A stretch of 11,622 bases of DNA, from NCBI GenBank assembly GCA_003483125.1, contig DMWU01000307.1, forward strand, positions 1 through 11,622, written 5' to 3'. The position numbers were made by a program, and so were the translations under genes. The first letter of the stretch is position 1, and the number at the start of each line of letters is the position of its first letter. This DNA comes from Erythrobacter sp. (GTDB lineage: Bacteria; Pseudomonadota; Alphaproteobacteria; Sphingomonadales; Sphingomonadaceae). Positions 1 through 7,127 of this stretch are shown in pieces. Under the pieces are notes generated by a model that was given only the letters and a program-made list of their open reading frames with translations, made no database searches and was not told the origin of the DNA.

Positions 1-116
1 CAGAATAGATCGTAGAGGGGCACCGCCGCATAGCCGAGGCCAAGCATGGCAATTGCTCCCATGAAGGCCACGATTGCTGTTTTAACGTTACGGTTTTCAA
101 GCGTAGCCGTACTCAC
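1..116 (-). CDS. ctaG: Cytochrome c oxidase assembly protein CtaG/Cox11 (N-terminal part only)
   Basis: Cox11/CtaG is a membrane-anchored periplasmic copper chaperone that inserts CuB into subunit I of aa3 oxidase. Only the first 38 residues lie in the window. They show a short polar N-terminus, one hydrophobic segment (about residues 13-32), and then the family's characteristic juxtamembrane motif AAVPLYDLF, which is normally followed by the first conserved Cys. The copper-binding Cys residues themselves are off the edge. I chose the GTG start at 116-114: it lies 4 bases after the stop of the upstream small gene and has a GGGAG about 10 bases before it. It is the last visible gene of the ctaC-ctaD-hydrolase-ctaB-small ORF-ctaG string, where ctaG is expected. 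The identity is fairly secure despite the short length, because the motif and context agree. Confidence 0.87.
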   Translation of the reverse strand, partial: MSTATLENRNVKTAIVAFMGAIAMLGLGYAAVPLYDLF

Positions 117-120
117 AGTG

Positions 121-246
121 TCAGTCTCCCATCCGAACGATGGTAATCGCGTAAAAAAGCAAAACGAAGAACATCAGCACCAGGCCAAGCACTTTATTGC
201 GGCTCTTCTGGAGCTTGCGATATTCAGCTTCTTCTTCAGGTGTCAT
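121..246 (-). CDS. CoxF-like small single-span membrane protein of the cox operon
   Basis: A 41-residue ORF that fits exactly between ctaB and ctaG. Its ATG overlaps the ctaB stop in an ATGA arrangement, and AAGGA lies 7 bases upstream inside the ctaB end, so translation is probably coupled. The protein has a charged N-terminus ([18 protein letters not shown]), then one transmembrane segment (about residues 19-37, ending in [10 protein letters not shown]), giving an N-in topology by the positive-inside rule. Short proteins of this design (basic stretch ending in RSRN, then a single helix ending in FYxxTIV) occur at this operon position in other alphaproteobacteria, where they are called CoxF or left hypothetical. 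The biochemical role is not established; assistance in oxidase assembly is inferred from context. Its small size makes it easy to miss, but boundaries, Shine-Dalgarno and position all support a real gene. Confidence 0.82.
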   Translation of the reverse strand: MTPEEEAEYRKLQKSRNKVLGLVLMFFVLLFYAITIVRMGD

Positions 247-1175
247 CCGAGTAATCCTTGCGCATAGGCAATACGGTCAATCACCAGCGCGGCGAATAAG
301 GCGAAAAGATAGAGAATGCTAAAGGCGAACAGCCGCTTTTCTGGCTTCATCTCGTCGCCTTCACCGGCGGCGCGCGTTGCAACTGGAATGGAAAGGACCA
401 GAAACGCCAGCGACAAGGCCACAGCCAGACCGCCATATATTGCGCCGGTACCACCAACCAGCCACGGCGCAGCGGCTACTACGAGCAGAATAACGCTATA
501 AATCAGGATCTGCTGCCGTGTTGCACGTTCCCCGGCGACTACCGGCATCATCGGTATCCCAACCTTGGCGTAGTCGGTCTTCACGAATAGCGCGAGCGCC
601 CAGAAGTGCGGCGGCGTCCAGAAGAATATGATCGCAAAAAGAAGCACCGGCATCAGGGTGATTTCGCCGGTAACGGCTACCCATCCGATCATCGGCGGAA
701 ACGCCCCGGCCCCGCCACCGATCACAATATTCTGCGGGGTCCGCGGCTTGAGCCAGATCGTGTAGATCACTGCGTAATAGAAAATCGAGACAGCCAGGAT
801 AATCGCTGCAAGCCAATGTACGGCCAGCCCCATAATCATCACCGATGCGGCTGATAGCAATATTCCAAAGCTAAGCGCATCGCCGCGTGCCAGACGGCCA
901 TCGGGTAATGGGCGCGAAGCCGTTCGTTTCATTCCGCCATCGAGATCGGCTTCCCACCACTGGTTGAGGGCTGCGGCCCCACCAGCGCCCAGTGCAATGC
1001 AAAGGATCGCTGTGAAACCGATAACGGGATTGATGGTACCGGGGGCTGCCAACAATCCGCACAGCCCGGTAAATATTACCAAGCTCATCACACGCGGCTT
1101 GGTTAGCGCAAAGAAGTCGCGCCAATCTGCGGGAAGCTGGATGGTGGTTGCCTGGGTCATGGAATCGGTGTGCAT
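243..1175 (-). CDS. ctaB: Protoheme IX farnesyltransferase (heme O synthase)
   Basis: CtaB is a polytopic inner-membrane UbiA-family prenyltransferase that adds a farnesyl group to heme B to give heme O, the precursor of heme A for CtaD. From the ATG at 1175 it is 310 residues, the usual family size. Visible signatures are the first Asp-rich prenyl-diphosphate motif ([15 protein letters not shown], from residue 71, followed by ASRPLP), the [12 protein letters not shown] loop (138-149) followed by [13 protein letters not shown], and [18 protein letters not shown] (from 185). Hydrophobic stretches throughout fit about nine helices. The frame is open back to 1250, inside the hydrolase gene, but that start would be TTG. 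The ATG at 1175 sits 8 bases past the hydrolase stop. An ATG at 1160 (MTQATT...) is an equally plausible start, and neither has a clear Shine-Dalgarno. The gene ends overlapping the CoxF-like ATG. Confidence 0.95.
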   Translation of the reverse strand: MHTDSMTQATTIQLPADWRDFFALTKPRVMSLVIFTGLCGLLAAPGTINPVIGFTAILCIALGAGGAAALNQWWEADLDGGMKRTASRPLPDGRLARGDALSFGILLSAASVMIMGLAVHWLAAIILAVSIFYYAVIYTIWLKPRTPQNIVIGGGAGAFPPMIGWVAVTGEITLMPVLLFAIIFFWTPPHFWALALFVKTDYAKVGIPMMPVVAGERATRQQILIYSVILLVVAAAPWLVGGTGAIYGGLAVALSLAFLVLSIPVATRAAGEGDEMKPEKRLFAFSILYLFALFAALVIDRIAYAQGLLG

Positions 1176-1183
1176 ATAGTGCG

Positions 1184-2155
1184 CTAGATCCGCTTTAGCC
1201 AGTCTATCAGCAACTGATTGACCTCTTCGGGCCGCTCTTGCTGTGTCCAATGGCCGACGCCTTCCAAAACATGCCCTTCAACCTTCGGCGCGAACATGCG
1301 CATCATGCGAACGGGATCGTCGGTCGCGCCGAACAGATATGTTGCCGGATCGCGCGTTCCGCCGATGAAAAGGCTCGGTTGCTCAATGCGTTTACCTTTC
1401 CAGCCCTGCAGCCATTCGTAATCATTCTCATGATTACGATAGCGGTTAAGCGGCCCACGAAATCCCGATCGCTTGAATTCGCCCTCATAATAATCGAGGT
1501 CTTCCTGTGTCAGCCAAGGCGCAGGCTGTGGGTCAGGCAATCCTTCAAGGAAAGTCGCGCCATAGGGTTTGTTCCAATAATCATCTGGCGGAACGTCTCC
1601 GCTGATCGAATACATCATGCGGGCGACGAAATCTCGTGGATCCTTTTCCGCTTCTGCCTCAGCAACTCCCGGCTCCTGGAAGTACTCCTGGTAGAAAAAG
1701 CGGCCCTGCTTGATGAAGGCTTCCTGGAACACTTCCGTGAAGGGACGCTGCGGCACGCCCGCAAATGGTACTGAGAGGCCCGCAACCGCCTTAAAATTCT
1801 CTGGTCGGGTAAGAGCCGTGTTCCAAACAATCGGTGCGCCCCAGTCATGGCCAACAAGGATTGCAGGCTGATCAGGCGCAAGGGCCTGCTTCAATCCGCC
1901 AAGATCACCGGTAAGGTTTTTCATCGAATAAGCATCGACAGGATGCGGCTTATCTGAGCCACCGTAACCACGCACGTCGATCGCGCAGGCGGTGAATCCT
2001 TCGGCAGCGACTGGTGCTAATTGATGCCGCCAACTGTACCAGCTTTCAGGGAAACCATGCACGAACAGGACTAGGGGTGCAGTGCCAGCTTCTGGGCCCT
2101 CGATGGCGCAGCGCAGGGTTACATCGCCGCAATCGACTTCGCGCAACTCAACCAT
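1184..2155 (-). CDS. Alpha/beta-fold epoxide hydrolase (soluble EH type)
   Basis: Predicted cytosolic hydrolase that opens epoxides to diols by a two-step mechanism through an Asp ester. The complete catalytic set of the soluble epoxide hydrolase family is visible: oxyanion motif [11 protein letters not shown] (from residue 33), nucleophile D104 in GHDWG, lid tyrosines Y155 (YQEYFQEPG) and Y239 ([11 protein letters not shown]), charge-relay D269 (GGTRD) and base H302 ([11 protein letters not shown]). These match human EPHX2 D335, Y383, Y466, D496 and H524 in surrounding sequence. This pattern argues against haloalkane dehalogenase or a Ser esterase. Length is 323 residues. I prefer the ATG at 2155, preceded by AGAAGGA at good spacing, over an upstream in-frame TTG at 2176. 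It lies between ctaD and ctaB in the same direction, 77 bases after ctaD and 8 before ctaB. The substrate is unknown; it could act on lipid or xenobiotic epoxides. Confidence 0.9.
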   Translation of the reverse strand: MVELREVDCGDVTLRCAIEGPEAGTAPLVLFVHGFPESWYSWRHQLAPVAAEGFTACAIDVRGYGGSDKPHPVDAYSMKNLTGDLGGLKQALAPDQPAILVGHDWGAPIVWNTALTRPENFKAVAGLSVPFAGVPQRPFTEVFQEAFIKQGRFFYQEYFQEPGVAEAEAEKDPRDFVARMMYSISGDVPPDDYWNKPYGATFLEGLPDPQPAPWLTQEDLDYYEGEFKRSGFRGPLNRYRNHENDYEWLQGWKGKRIEQPSLFIGGTRDPATYLFGATDDPVRMMRMFAPKVEGHVLEGVGHWTQQERPEEVNQLLIDWLKRI

Positions 2156-2177
2156 GCGATCGATCCTTCTACTCAAG

Positions 2178-2213
2178 CAAACGGCCGATCCTTTCGAACC
2201 GGCCGCAAGTTTG
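2178..2213 (-). other. Hairpin between ctaD and the epoxide hydrolase gene
   Basis: The 77-base spacer after ctaD contains CGGCCG at 2182-2187 and again at 2200-2205, able to pair with a 12-base loop. An outer CAAAC/GTTTG pair (2178-2182 with 2209-2213) extends the stem if a GCAA bulge is allowed. Read on the minus strand, the structure is followed by TTTGCTT, which is not a real U-tract. It could be a weak or leaky terminator, or an mRNA-processing or stabilising stem that lowers expression of the genes after ctaD. The seen pairing is direct; the function is inference. Confidence 0.35.
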
Positions 2214-2232
2214 TTTCAACTATCTGCGAACG

Positions 2233-3936
2233 TCAGGCCTGCGCAGGCCGGTGATCGTGATAATCTTGGTGCTCTTCAATCACGGGCAGCGTTTCGTACT
2301 GGTGGAACGGTGGCGGGCTGGACAAAGTCCACTCCAGCGTCGTTGCACCTTCGCCCCAGTAATTGCCTGCAGCCTTCTTGCCAGCGACAAATGCGTAAAT
2401 CACATTGGCAAAGAAGAGCAGCATCGAAGCAGCCGTAATCTGGTAACCGATTGAGCTGATTTCATTCCAGTATGAATAAGCGGGGGTGAAGTCCGGATAA
2501 CGTCGCGGCATGCCCTGGTAACCAAGGAAGTGCTGCGGGAAGAACACCACGTTGACACCGATAAAGAAAGTCCAGAAATGCAGATGCGCAAGCAACTCGC
2601 TATGCATCTTTCCGCTCATTTTCGGGAACCAATAGTAGAACCCAGCGAACAGCGCGAACACCGCGCCCATGGACAGCACATAGTGGAAGTGAGCCACAAC
2701 GAAATATGTGTCATGCACGTAGTCGTCGATCCCGCCATTTGCGAGGTAAACGCCGGTGACACCACCCACGGTGAACAGGAAGATAAATCCAAGTGCCCAG
2801 ACCAAAGGTGATTTAAACTCCATCGAGCCGCCCCACATCGTGGCAATCCAACTGAAGATCTTCACGCCGGTCGGAACTGCGATCACCATGGTGGCGGCAG
2901 TGAAGTACATCTTGGTATTCACATCCATTCCCACGGTGAACATGTGGTGCGCCCACACAACGAAGCCGACAACGCCAATCGCAACCATCGCATAGGCCAT
3001 GCCTAGATAGCCGAACACCGGTTTTCGGCTGAATGTCGCGATGATCTGACTGATAATGCCGAAGCCAGGCAGGATCATGATGTAAACTTCGGGGTGGCCA
3101 AAGAACCAGAACAAGTGCTGGTAGAGAACAGGGTCACCGCCACCGGCTGGGTCGAAGAAGGTGGTGCCAAAGTTACGATCGGTCAGCAGCATGGTGAGTG
3201 CTGCTGCGAGCACTGGCAGGGCCAGCAGCAGCAGGAAGGCTGTGACCAGAACCGACCATACGAATAGCGGCATCTTGTGCAGTGTCATGCCAGGAGCGCG
3301 CATATTGAAGATGGTGGTGATGAAGTTGGTCGCACCGAGAATCGAGCCTGCGCCGGCAAGGTGGAGCGAGAAGATTGCAAAATCGACCGCGGGACCGGTT
3401 GAGCCCGACGTCGAAAGCGGCGCGTACACCGTCCAGCCAACGCCCGCGCCAAGGCCCGTGCCGCCCGGCACGAACATCGAAAGCAGCAGGCTGCAGAAGC
3501 CGGCAACGGTCAGCCAGAACGAGATGTTGTTCATCCGCGGGAAGGCCATATCCGGCGCACCGATCATCAGCGGAACAAACCAGTTGCCGAAACCGCCAAT
3601 GAGCGCCGGCATGACCATGAAAAAGACCATAATCAATCCGTGGGCCGTGATGAACACGTTCCACATATGTAGATTGGCGTCGAAGCCGGCCTCGCCGCCT
3701 AGCAGGTCGACCCAATAACCAAGAATCTGGATGCCAGGCTCTGCCAGTTCGGCACGCATAATGCCCGAAATGGCGCCACCAATGATTCCGGCGAAAATCG
3801 CAAAGACCAGATAGAGGGTGCCGATATCCTTATGGTTGGTGGACATGAACCAGCGGACAAAGAAGCCCGGCTTGTGATCAGCATCATGCGCATGATCGTC
3901 GGTGTGAACGTCGAAACCTTCAGCGGTTGTAGCCAT
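2233..3936 (-). CDS. ctaD: Cytochrome c oxidase subunit I (aa3 type)
   Basis: Catalytic subunit of the terminal oxidase in the inner membrane; reduces O2 to water and pumps protons. The 567-residue protein shows all metal ligands of a type A heme-copper oxidase: H99 (heme a, in TAHG), H281 (CuB) with Y285 of the His-Tyr crosslink in GHPEVY, H330 and H331 (Cu[12 protein letters not shown]), H416 (heme a3) and H418 (heme a) in VAHFHYV. Proton-channel residues are also present: D-channel N118, D129 and N136/N137 (GGFGNWF...[12 protein letters not shown]), the channel-end E283, and K-channel K359 in [10 protein letters not shown] His/Asp-rich cytoplasmic N-terminal tail ([11 protein letters not shown]) and a His-rich C-terminus flank the 12-helix core. 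The ATG at 3936 has GAGAG 8 bases upstream. It follows ctaC after 28 bases and is surely co-transcribed with it. Confidence 0.98.
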   Translation of the reverse strand: MATTAEGFDVHTDDHAHDADHKPGFFVRWFMSTNHKDIGTLYLVFAIFAGIIGGAISGIMRAELAEPGIQILGYWVDLLGGEAGFDANLHMWNVFITAHGLIMVFFMVMPALIGGFGNWFVPLMIGAPDMAFPRMNNISFWLTVAGFCSLLLSMFVPGGTGLGAGVGWTVYAPLSTSGSTGPAVDFAIFSLHLAGAGSILGATNFITTIFNMRAPGMTLHKMPLFVWSVLVTAFLLLLALPVLAAALTMLLTDRNFGTTFFDPAGGGDPVLYQHLFWFFGHPEVYIMILPGFGIISQIIATFSRKPVFGYLGMAYAMVAIGVVGFVVWAHHMFTVGMDVNTKMYFTAATMVIAVPTGVKIFSWIATMWGGSMEFKSPLVWALGFIFLFTVGGVTGVYLANGGIDDYVHDTYFVVAHFHYVLSMGAVFALFAGFYYWFPKMSGKMHSELLAHLHFWTFFIGVNVVFFPQHFLGYQGMPRRYPDFTPAYSYWNEISSIGYQITAASMLLFFANVIYAFVAGKKAAGNYWGEGATTLEWTLSSPPPFHQYETLPVIEEHQDYHDHRPAQA

Positions 3937-3964
3937 CGTTAATACTCTCGAATTCTAATTTCGT

Positions 3965-4906
3965 TCAGGCGGTTGCTTCGGTGGCGGTCTCGCCATCCGT
4001 TTCGGCAGCTTCAGCGGTTTCGGTTGCCACTGTTCCGCCCTGCTCAATTACCCATGCTTCCCACTCTTCACGAGGAAGAGCTTCTACAGCAATCGGCATA
4101 TATCCATGACGCGCACCGCAAAGTTCGGAGCACTGGCCATAATATACGCCGGGTTCTTCAATGATCAGCAGCTTCTCGTTCAGCCGGCCAGGAACCGCAT
4201 CAAGCTTGAACCAAAGTGCTGGAACAGCGAATGCGTGAATTACGTCGGCTGCAACCACCTGCATGCGCAGCGGCGTGTTGGCTGGCACTACCATGCGGTT
4301 GTCGACAGCAAGCTGCGGTGGCTCACCATTAGCAATTGCATCGGCCTCGGGCAGCATGTTCGAGATAATTTCGATCCCGCCATTGTCGGGATAGGAATAG
4401 CCCCAGTACCATTGGTAGCCGGTGGCCTTGATCGTTACCGCATCTTCGGGCGGCGACTCATATTGTTTGGCCAATAGGTTGATCGAAGGGATCGCAATAC
4501 CAACCAGGATGAGAACCGGAACAACCGTCCACACGACCTCGATCATCGTGTTGTGCGTCGTCTTAGAAGGTACCGGATTTGCCTTCTTATTATAGCGAAT
4601 CATGACATAGACCAGCAGCAGGAGCACAAAAACGCTGATTGCGCCCATGATCCAAAGCAGCGCATTATGAAGTGACAATGCCTGCGCACCTAGCTCGGTA
4701 TACTGCGCCTGGACATCAAGACCGCCATCGACCGGCATGCCAATACCTTCTGTAGGCGCCATGGGAACATAGCCACCAGCATTTTCCGATGCCGCCTCAT
4801 TAGCTTCCTGTGCAGCGGCACCTTGGGTCATAAGAGCCAGAGTGGCTGCAACGCCCAGTGCTAAGAGGGATTTTGGTGCCTGACTTAAAATTTGACCAAG
4901 CTTCAT
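3965..4906 (-). CDS. ctaC: Cytochrome c oxidase subunit II (CuA subunit)
   Basis: Accepts electrons from cytochrome c at the periplasmic CuA centre and passes them to heme a of CtaD. The 313-residue protein has a signal-peptide-like N-terminus (residues 1-32, ending AAAQ), two transmembrane helices (about 82-104 and 123-146), the aromatic electron-entry patch YQWYWGY (164-170), and a cupredoxin domain with complete CuA ligands: H224 (DVIHAF), C259, E261, C263, H267 and M270 in the CSELCGARHGYM motif. No heme-binding CXXCH is present, so it is not a caa3-type fusion. The last 21 residues form a low-complexity Ala/Thr/Glu tail, likely disordered in the periplasm. The ATG at 4906 is preceded by GGAAAG. 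It is the first gene of the cox operon, divergent from pyrE. Confidence 0.97.
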   Translation of the reverse strand: MKLGQILSQAPKSLLALGVAATLALMTQGAAAQEANEAASENAGGYVPMAPTEGIGMPVDGGLDVQAQYTELGAQALSLHNALLWIMGAISVFVLLLLVYVMIRYNKKANPVPSKTTHNTMIEVVWTVVPVLILVGIAIPSINLLAKQYESPPEDAVTIKATGYQWYWGYSYPDNGGIEIISNMLPEADAIANGEPPQLAVDNRMVVPANTPLRMQVVAADVIHAFAVPALWFKLDAVPGRLNEKLLIIEEPGVYYGQCSELCGARHGYMPIAVEALPREEWEAWVIEQGGTVATETAEAAETDGETATEATA

Positions 4907-4958
4907 TTTTGACGCTTTCCGCTTCGTTCGTGTCTTCTACCGTTAGCGCTTACCAACA

Positions 4959-4986
4959 CAAATAAGTTGCAAACACCGGCTTACAA
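4959..4986 (-). promoter_or_regulatory. Possible sigma70-like promoter of the cox operon
   Basis: On the minus strand TTGTAA (4986-4981) and TATTTG (4964-4959) are separated by 16 bases, which would start transcription near 4950 and leave a leader of about 45 bases before ctaC. The elements are imperfect matches and alphaproteobacterial promoters are loose, so this is only the best candidate seen in the region. Confidence 0.3.
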
Positions 4987-5020
4987 TACCTTTTGCACGG
5001 GGTTACCGGGCCAGATAGAG

Positions 5021-5095
5021 GCGCCCTATAGGCGCGCTTGCTCACTGCCTCAAGCGCTTCTAGGGATAAATTTATGCAAAGCCGGATTTTCGGCT
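5021..5095. promoter_or_regulatory. Inverted repeats and AT palindrome upstream of pyrE
   Basis: The 223-base intergenic region between divergent ctaC and pyrE holds no convincing gene. Dyad symmetries cluster on the pyrE side. There is GCGCC/GGCGC (5021-5025 with 5031-5035). There is a perfect 7-bp repeat GCGCTTG/CAAGCGC (5034-5040 with 5051-5057, 10-base loop). A perfect 10-base palindrome ATAAATTTAT lies at 5066-5075, and a small AGCCG/CGGCT hairpin (5080-5084 with 5091-5095) lies in the presumed leader. They could be an operator and core promoter for the pyrE string or structures in its leader. I could not assign a clear -35/-10 pair for pyrE. Confidence 0.35.
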
Positions 5096-5129
5096 CACGT
5101 CCGGTAAAAATAAGTGGAAAATTTCGATC

Positions 5130-5708
5130 ATGAATGAAGACGAGGTGCTGTCGGAATTTCGCACCAGCGGAGCGTTGCTCGAGGGGCATTTCAGGCTTTC
5201 ATCAGGACGACACAGCGCGCATTACCTCCAATGCGCAAGAGTGCTGATGGATGCCGAACGCGCCGGCAAACTGGCGCGCGCACTTGCCCAGAAGATTCCC
5301 CGTGAGATTCGCAACGAAATCGATGTCGTAGTCTCACCGGCCATGGGCGGCATAATAATCGGCCATGAAATGGGCCGCGCTCTAGGCAAGGAAGCAATGT
5401 TCCTGGAGCGCCCCGATGGCGAATTCCATCTGAGGCGCGGCTTCGCCCTCGAATCGGGCGCAAAGGTCCTGATGGTCGAAGATGTGGTAACGACCGGCCT
5501 TTCAAGCCGCGAAGCAATCGAGGCCGTGGGGCGCGAGGGCGGAGAAGTCATTGCAGAAGCATCGCTGATCGACAGGTCGGCTGGTGAAGTCGATTTGGGC
5601 GTGCCCTTTTTCCCATTAGTGGCAATTTCATTCCCGACCTATGCGGAGGATGAAATTCCTGCCGAGCTTGCGAAAAAGCCAGTCACAAAGCCAGGGAGCC
5701 GCAGCTAA
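5130..5708 (+). CDS. pyrE: Orotate phosphoribosyltransferase
   Basis: Converts orotate and PRPP to orotidine monophosphate in de novo pyrimidine synthesis (cytosolic, normally a dimer). The 192-residue protein carries the PRPP-binding signature VLMVEDVVTTGLSS (residues 113-126, acidic pair E117-D118, loop TTG). It also shows the substrate-loop region FLERPDGEFHLRRGF (91-105) and an early FRLSSGRHSAHYLQC segment (21-35) typical of the short PyrE form found in alphaproteobacteria and some Gram-positives. The ATG at 5130 gives the natural N-terminus; only a weak GGA lies upstream. The stop codon directly abuts the pdxJ ATG (TAAATG), so it heads a tightly packed gene string. No pyrimidine attenuator is obvious. 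Confidence 0.95.
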   Translation: MNEDEVLSEFRTSGALLEGHFRLSSGRHSAHYLQCARVLMDAERAGKLARALAQKIPREIRNEIDVVVSPAMGGIIIGHEMGRALGKEAMFLERPDGEFHLRRGFALESGAKVLMVEDVVTTGLSSREAIEAVGREGGEVIAEASLIDRSAGEVDLGVPFFPLVAISFPTYAEDEIPAELAKKPVTKPGSRS

Positions 5709-6449
5709 ATGACAACGTCACTTCGCCTTGGCGTGAATATCGATCACGTGGCGACGATCCGAAACGCACGCGGCGGCGATCATCCTGATCCCGTTCGCGC
5801 GGCGGAGATTGTTGCCAAGGTGGGCGGTGATGGCATCACCGCGCATCTTCGCGAAGATCGGCGACACATTCGCGATGAAGACCTTGCGCGAATCCAGGCA
5901 GCGACAAACCTACCGCTCAATCTGGAAATGGCCGCGACCGACGAAATGCTCGAGATCGCCCTGCGCCATAAACCGCATGCTGCCTGCATTGTCCCTGAAA
6001 AGCGCGAGGAACGGACAACCGAAGGCGGGTTGGATGCAGCGGGCCTGCACAACCAGATTGCCCCCATTGTAAGTCGCTTGTCTGATGCCGGAATTCGAGT
6101 CAGCCTGTTTATCGAAGCGCAGGAACGCCAACTGGATGCCGCATTGCGGCTTGGTGCGCCAGTCGTTGAATTTCATACGGGCGAATATGCGCATGCCCAT
6201 ATCGATGGCGATTCTGAGAGAACCGCCACCGAGCTAAAACGGGTCGCCGATATGGCGGCTTTGGCAGCAAAGAACGGGATTGAGCCCCATGCAGGCCATG
6301 GCCTGACTTATGAGAACGTGCAGCCGATCGCCGCGATTCCGCAGCTGGCAGAGCTAAATATCGGGCATTACCTGATTGGCGAGGCCGTGTTTGGCGGACT
6401 CGAGAATGCCGTACGCAAGATGCGCGAGTTGATGGATGAAGCGCGGTGA
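5709..6449 (+). CDS. pdxJ: Pyridoxine 5'-phosphate synthase
   Basis: Condenses 3-amino-2-oxopropyl phosphate (1-amino-acetone 3-phosphate) with deoxyxylulose 5-phosphate to form pyridoxine 5'-phosphate, the last ring-forming step of the DXP-dependent vitamin B6 pathway. The 246-residue TIM-barrel protein has the family N-terminus LGVNIDHVATIRNARG (N10, D12, H13), the catalytic and phosphate loop HLREDRRHI (H46, R48, H53), E73 in NLEMA, and H197 in HAGHGLTYENV. These align with E. coli H45, E72 and H193. Length is as expected. The ATG abuts the pyrE stop and the pdxJ stop overlaps the next gene's GTG (GTGA), so translation is likely coupled on both sides. The PdxJ-AcpS pairing is common in proteobacteria, here separated by one small gene. 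Confidence 0.97.
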   Translation: MTTSLRLGVNIDHVATIRNARGGDHPDPVRAAEIVAKVGGDGITAHLREDRRHIRDEDLARIQAATNLPLNLEMAATDEMLEIALRHKPHAACIVPEKREERTTEGGLDAAGLHNQIAPIVSRLSDAGIRVSLFIEAQERQLDAALRLGAPVVEFHTGEYAHAHIDGDSERTATELKRVADMAALAAKNGIEPHAGHGLTYENVQPIAAIPQLAELNIGHYLIGEAVFGGLENAVRKMRELMDEAR

Positions 6450-6718
6450 ACCAAGGCCAGGCTGACAATTCGCTATTGCTGCGCTTCGGCCTTTCGGCCG
6501 TTCCATTCCTGATAAGTATCGGGCTGCTCGGGCTGGCGGTGCAAAGCGGCGCGTTCCTGAAGTTCGCGCTAAGCTGGCCCGTTATGCAGGCCATGGGCTA
6601 CAGCTTTACGATAAGGCTGGCCAAAGGAGATATCAGCCACCCCCTGGTTACCGCGCAGATTGCATTGCACTGGCTGGTCTTGGCACTTCTGGTTGGTTTG
6701 ATAGCGAGGGGCGTATGA
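6446..6718 (+). CDS. Small membrane protein of unknown function between pdxJ and acpS
   Basis: I do not recognise this 90-residue protein. Its GTG start overlaps the pdxJ stop (GTGA) and its stop overlaps the acpS ATG (ATGA), which strongly supports it as a translated, coupled gene. It has a short polar N-terminus, a hydrophobic helix at about residues 14-34 ([15 protein letters not shown]), a less hydrophobic aromatic stretch (37-55) that may be amphipathic or a second span, a loop with [11 protein letters not shown] (56-66), and a clear C-terminal helix at about 67-88 ([15 protein letters not shown]). There are no Cys and no metal or catalytic motif. With two hydrophobic helices both ends would be on the same side. 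Its role is unknown; the neighbourhood (cofactor synthesis, ACP activation, signal peptidase) does not point to one function. Confidence 0.82.
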   Translation: MNQGQADNSLLLRFGLSAVPFLISIGLLGLAVQSGAFLKFALSWPVMQAMGYSFTIRLAKGDISHPLVTAQIALHWLVLALLVGLIARGV

Positions 6719-7122
6719 TCATCGGAATGGGTTCTGACCTGTGCAATATCGAACGTATCCAGAATTCGCTCGAACGATTTGGTGAGCGGTTCGAGCATCG
6801 CGTCTTCACAGAGATTGAGCGGGAAAAGGCTCGGCGTCGGCCATTCACCATTGCCGGAACCTATGCGAAGCGATTCGCGGCGAAGGAGGCATTCAGCAAG
6901 GCTGTAGGCACCGGGTTCCGCCGTGGAGTCTTTATGCGCGACATTGGCGTAATCAATGCGCCCTCAGGTGCCCCTACCCTCGATTTACAGGGTGGTGCCG
7001 CCAAACGGCTTGCAGAATTGCTGCCACATGGCCATGAGGCCTCCATTCATCTCACCCTAACCGACGATCATCCATGGGCGCAGGCCTTCGTTATTATCGA
7101 AGCACACCCGCTCTTGACATAA
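6715..7122 (+). CDS. acpS: Holo-[acyl-carrier-protein] synthase
   Basis: Transfers 4'-phosphopantetheine from CoA to the Ser of apo-ACP, activating it for fatty acid synthesis. The 135-residue protein has both hallmark motifs of the short AcpS family: [12 protein letters not shown] with Mg-binding D8, and [12 protein letters not shown] with E58. The C-terminal beta-strand HLTLTDD (112-118) corresponds to the usual HVSISDE. Length is typical. The ATG overlaps the stop of the preceding small membrane protein gene, and lepB starts 5 bases after the stop. The identification is firm; it is cytosolic and normally trimeric. Confidence 0.96.
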   Translation: MIIGMGSDLCNIERIQNSLERFGERFEHRVFTEIEREKARRRPFTIAGTYAKRFAAKEAFSKAVGTGFRRGVFMRDIGVINAPSGAPTLDLQGGAAKRLAELLPHGHEASIHLTLTDDHPWAQAFVIIEAHPLLT

Positions 7123-7127
7123 AGCAA

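Noticed and set aside
1176-1250. Upstream extension of ctaB to a TTG at 1250
   Set aside because: It would overlap the hydrolase C-terminus by 67 bases and add a non-conserved N-terminus; ATG at 1175 or 1160 gives the usual CtaB length.
1238-1774. 178-codon plus-strand open frame opposite the epoxide hydrolase gene
   Set aside because: It lies fully antisense to a gene with a complete catalytic residue set, and its translation shows no recognisable domain.
3161-3718. Long open frames on both strands across ctaD (3161-3718 plus, 3173-3715 minus)
   Set aside because: Both are shadows of ctaD, whose heme and copper ligands are intact in its own frame; the alternative translations are low-complexity and Arg/Ser/Pro-rich.
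6109-6594. 161-codon minus-strand frame across the pdxJ end and the small membrane gene
   Set aside because: Antisense to two coupled genes; no domain and no ribosome-binding signal noted.
7114-7119. Perfect TTGACA as a promoter -35 for lepB
   Set aside because: It lies at the acpS stop codon and no -10-like hexamer occurs at 16-18 bases downstream; coincidence is likely.
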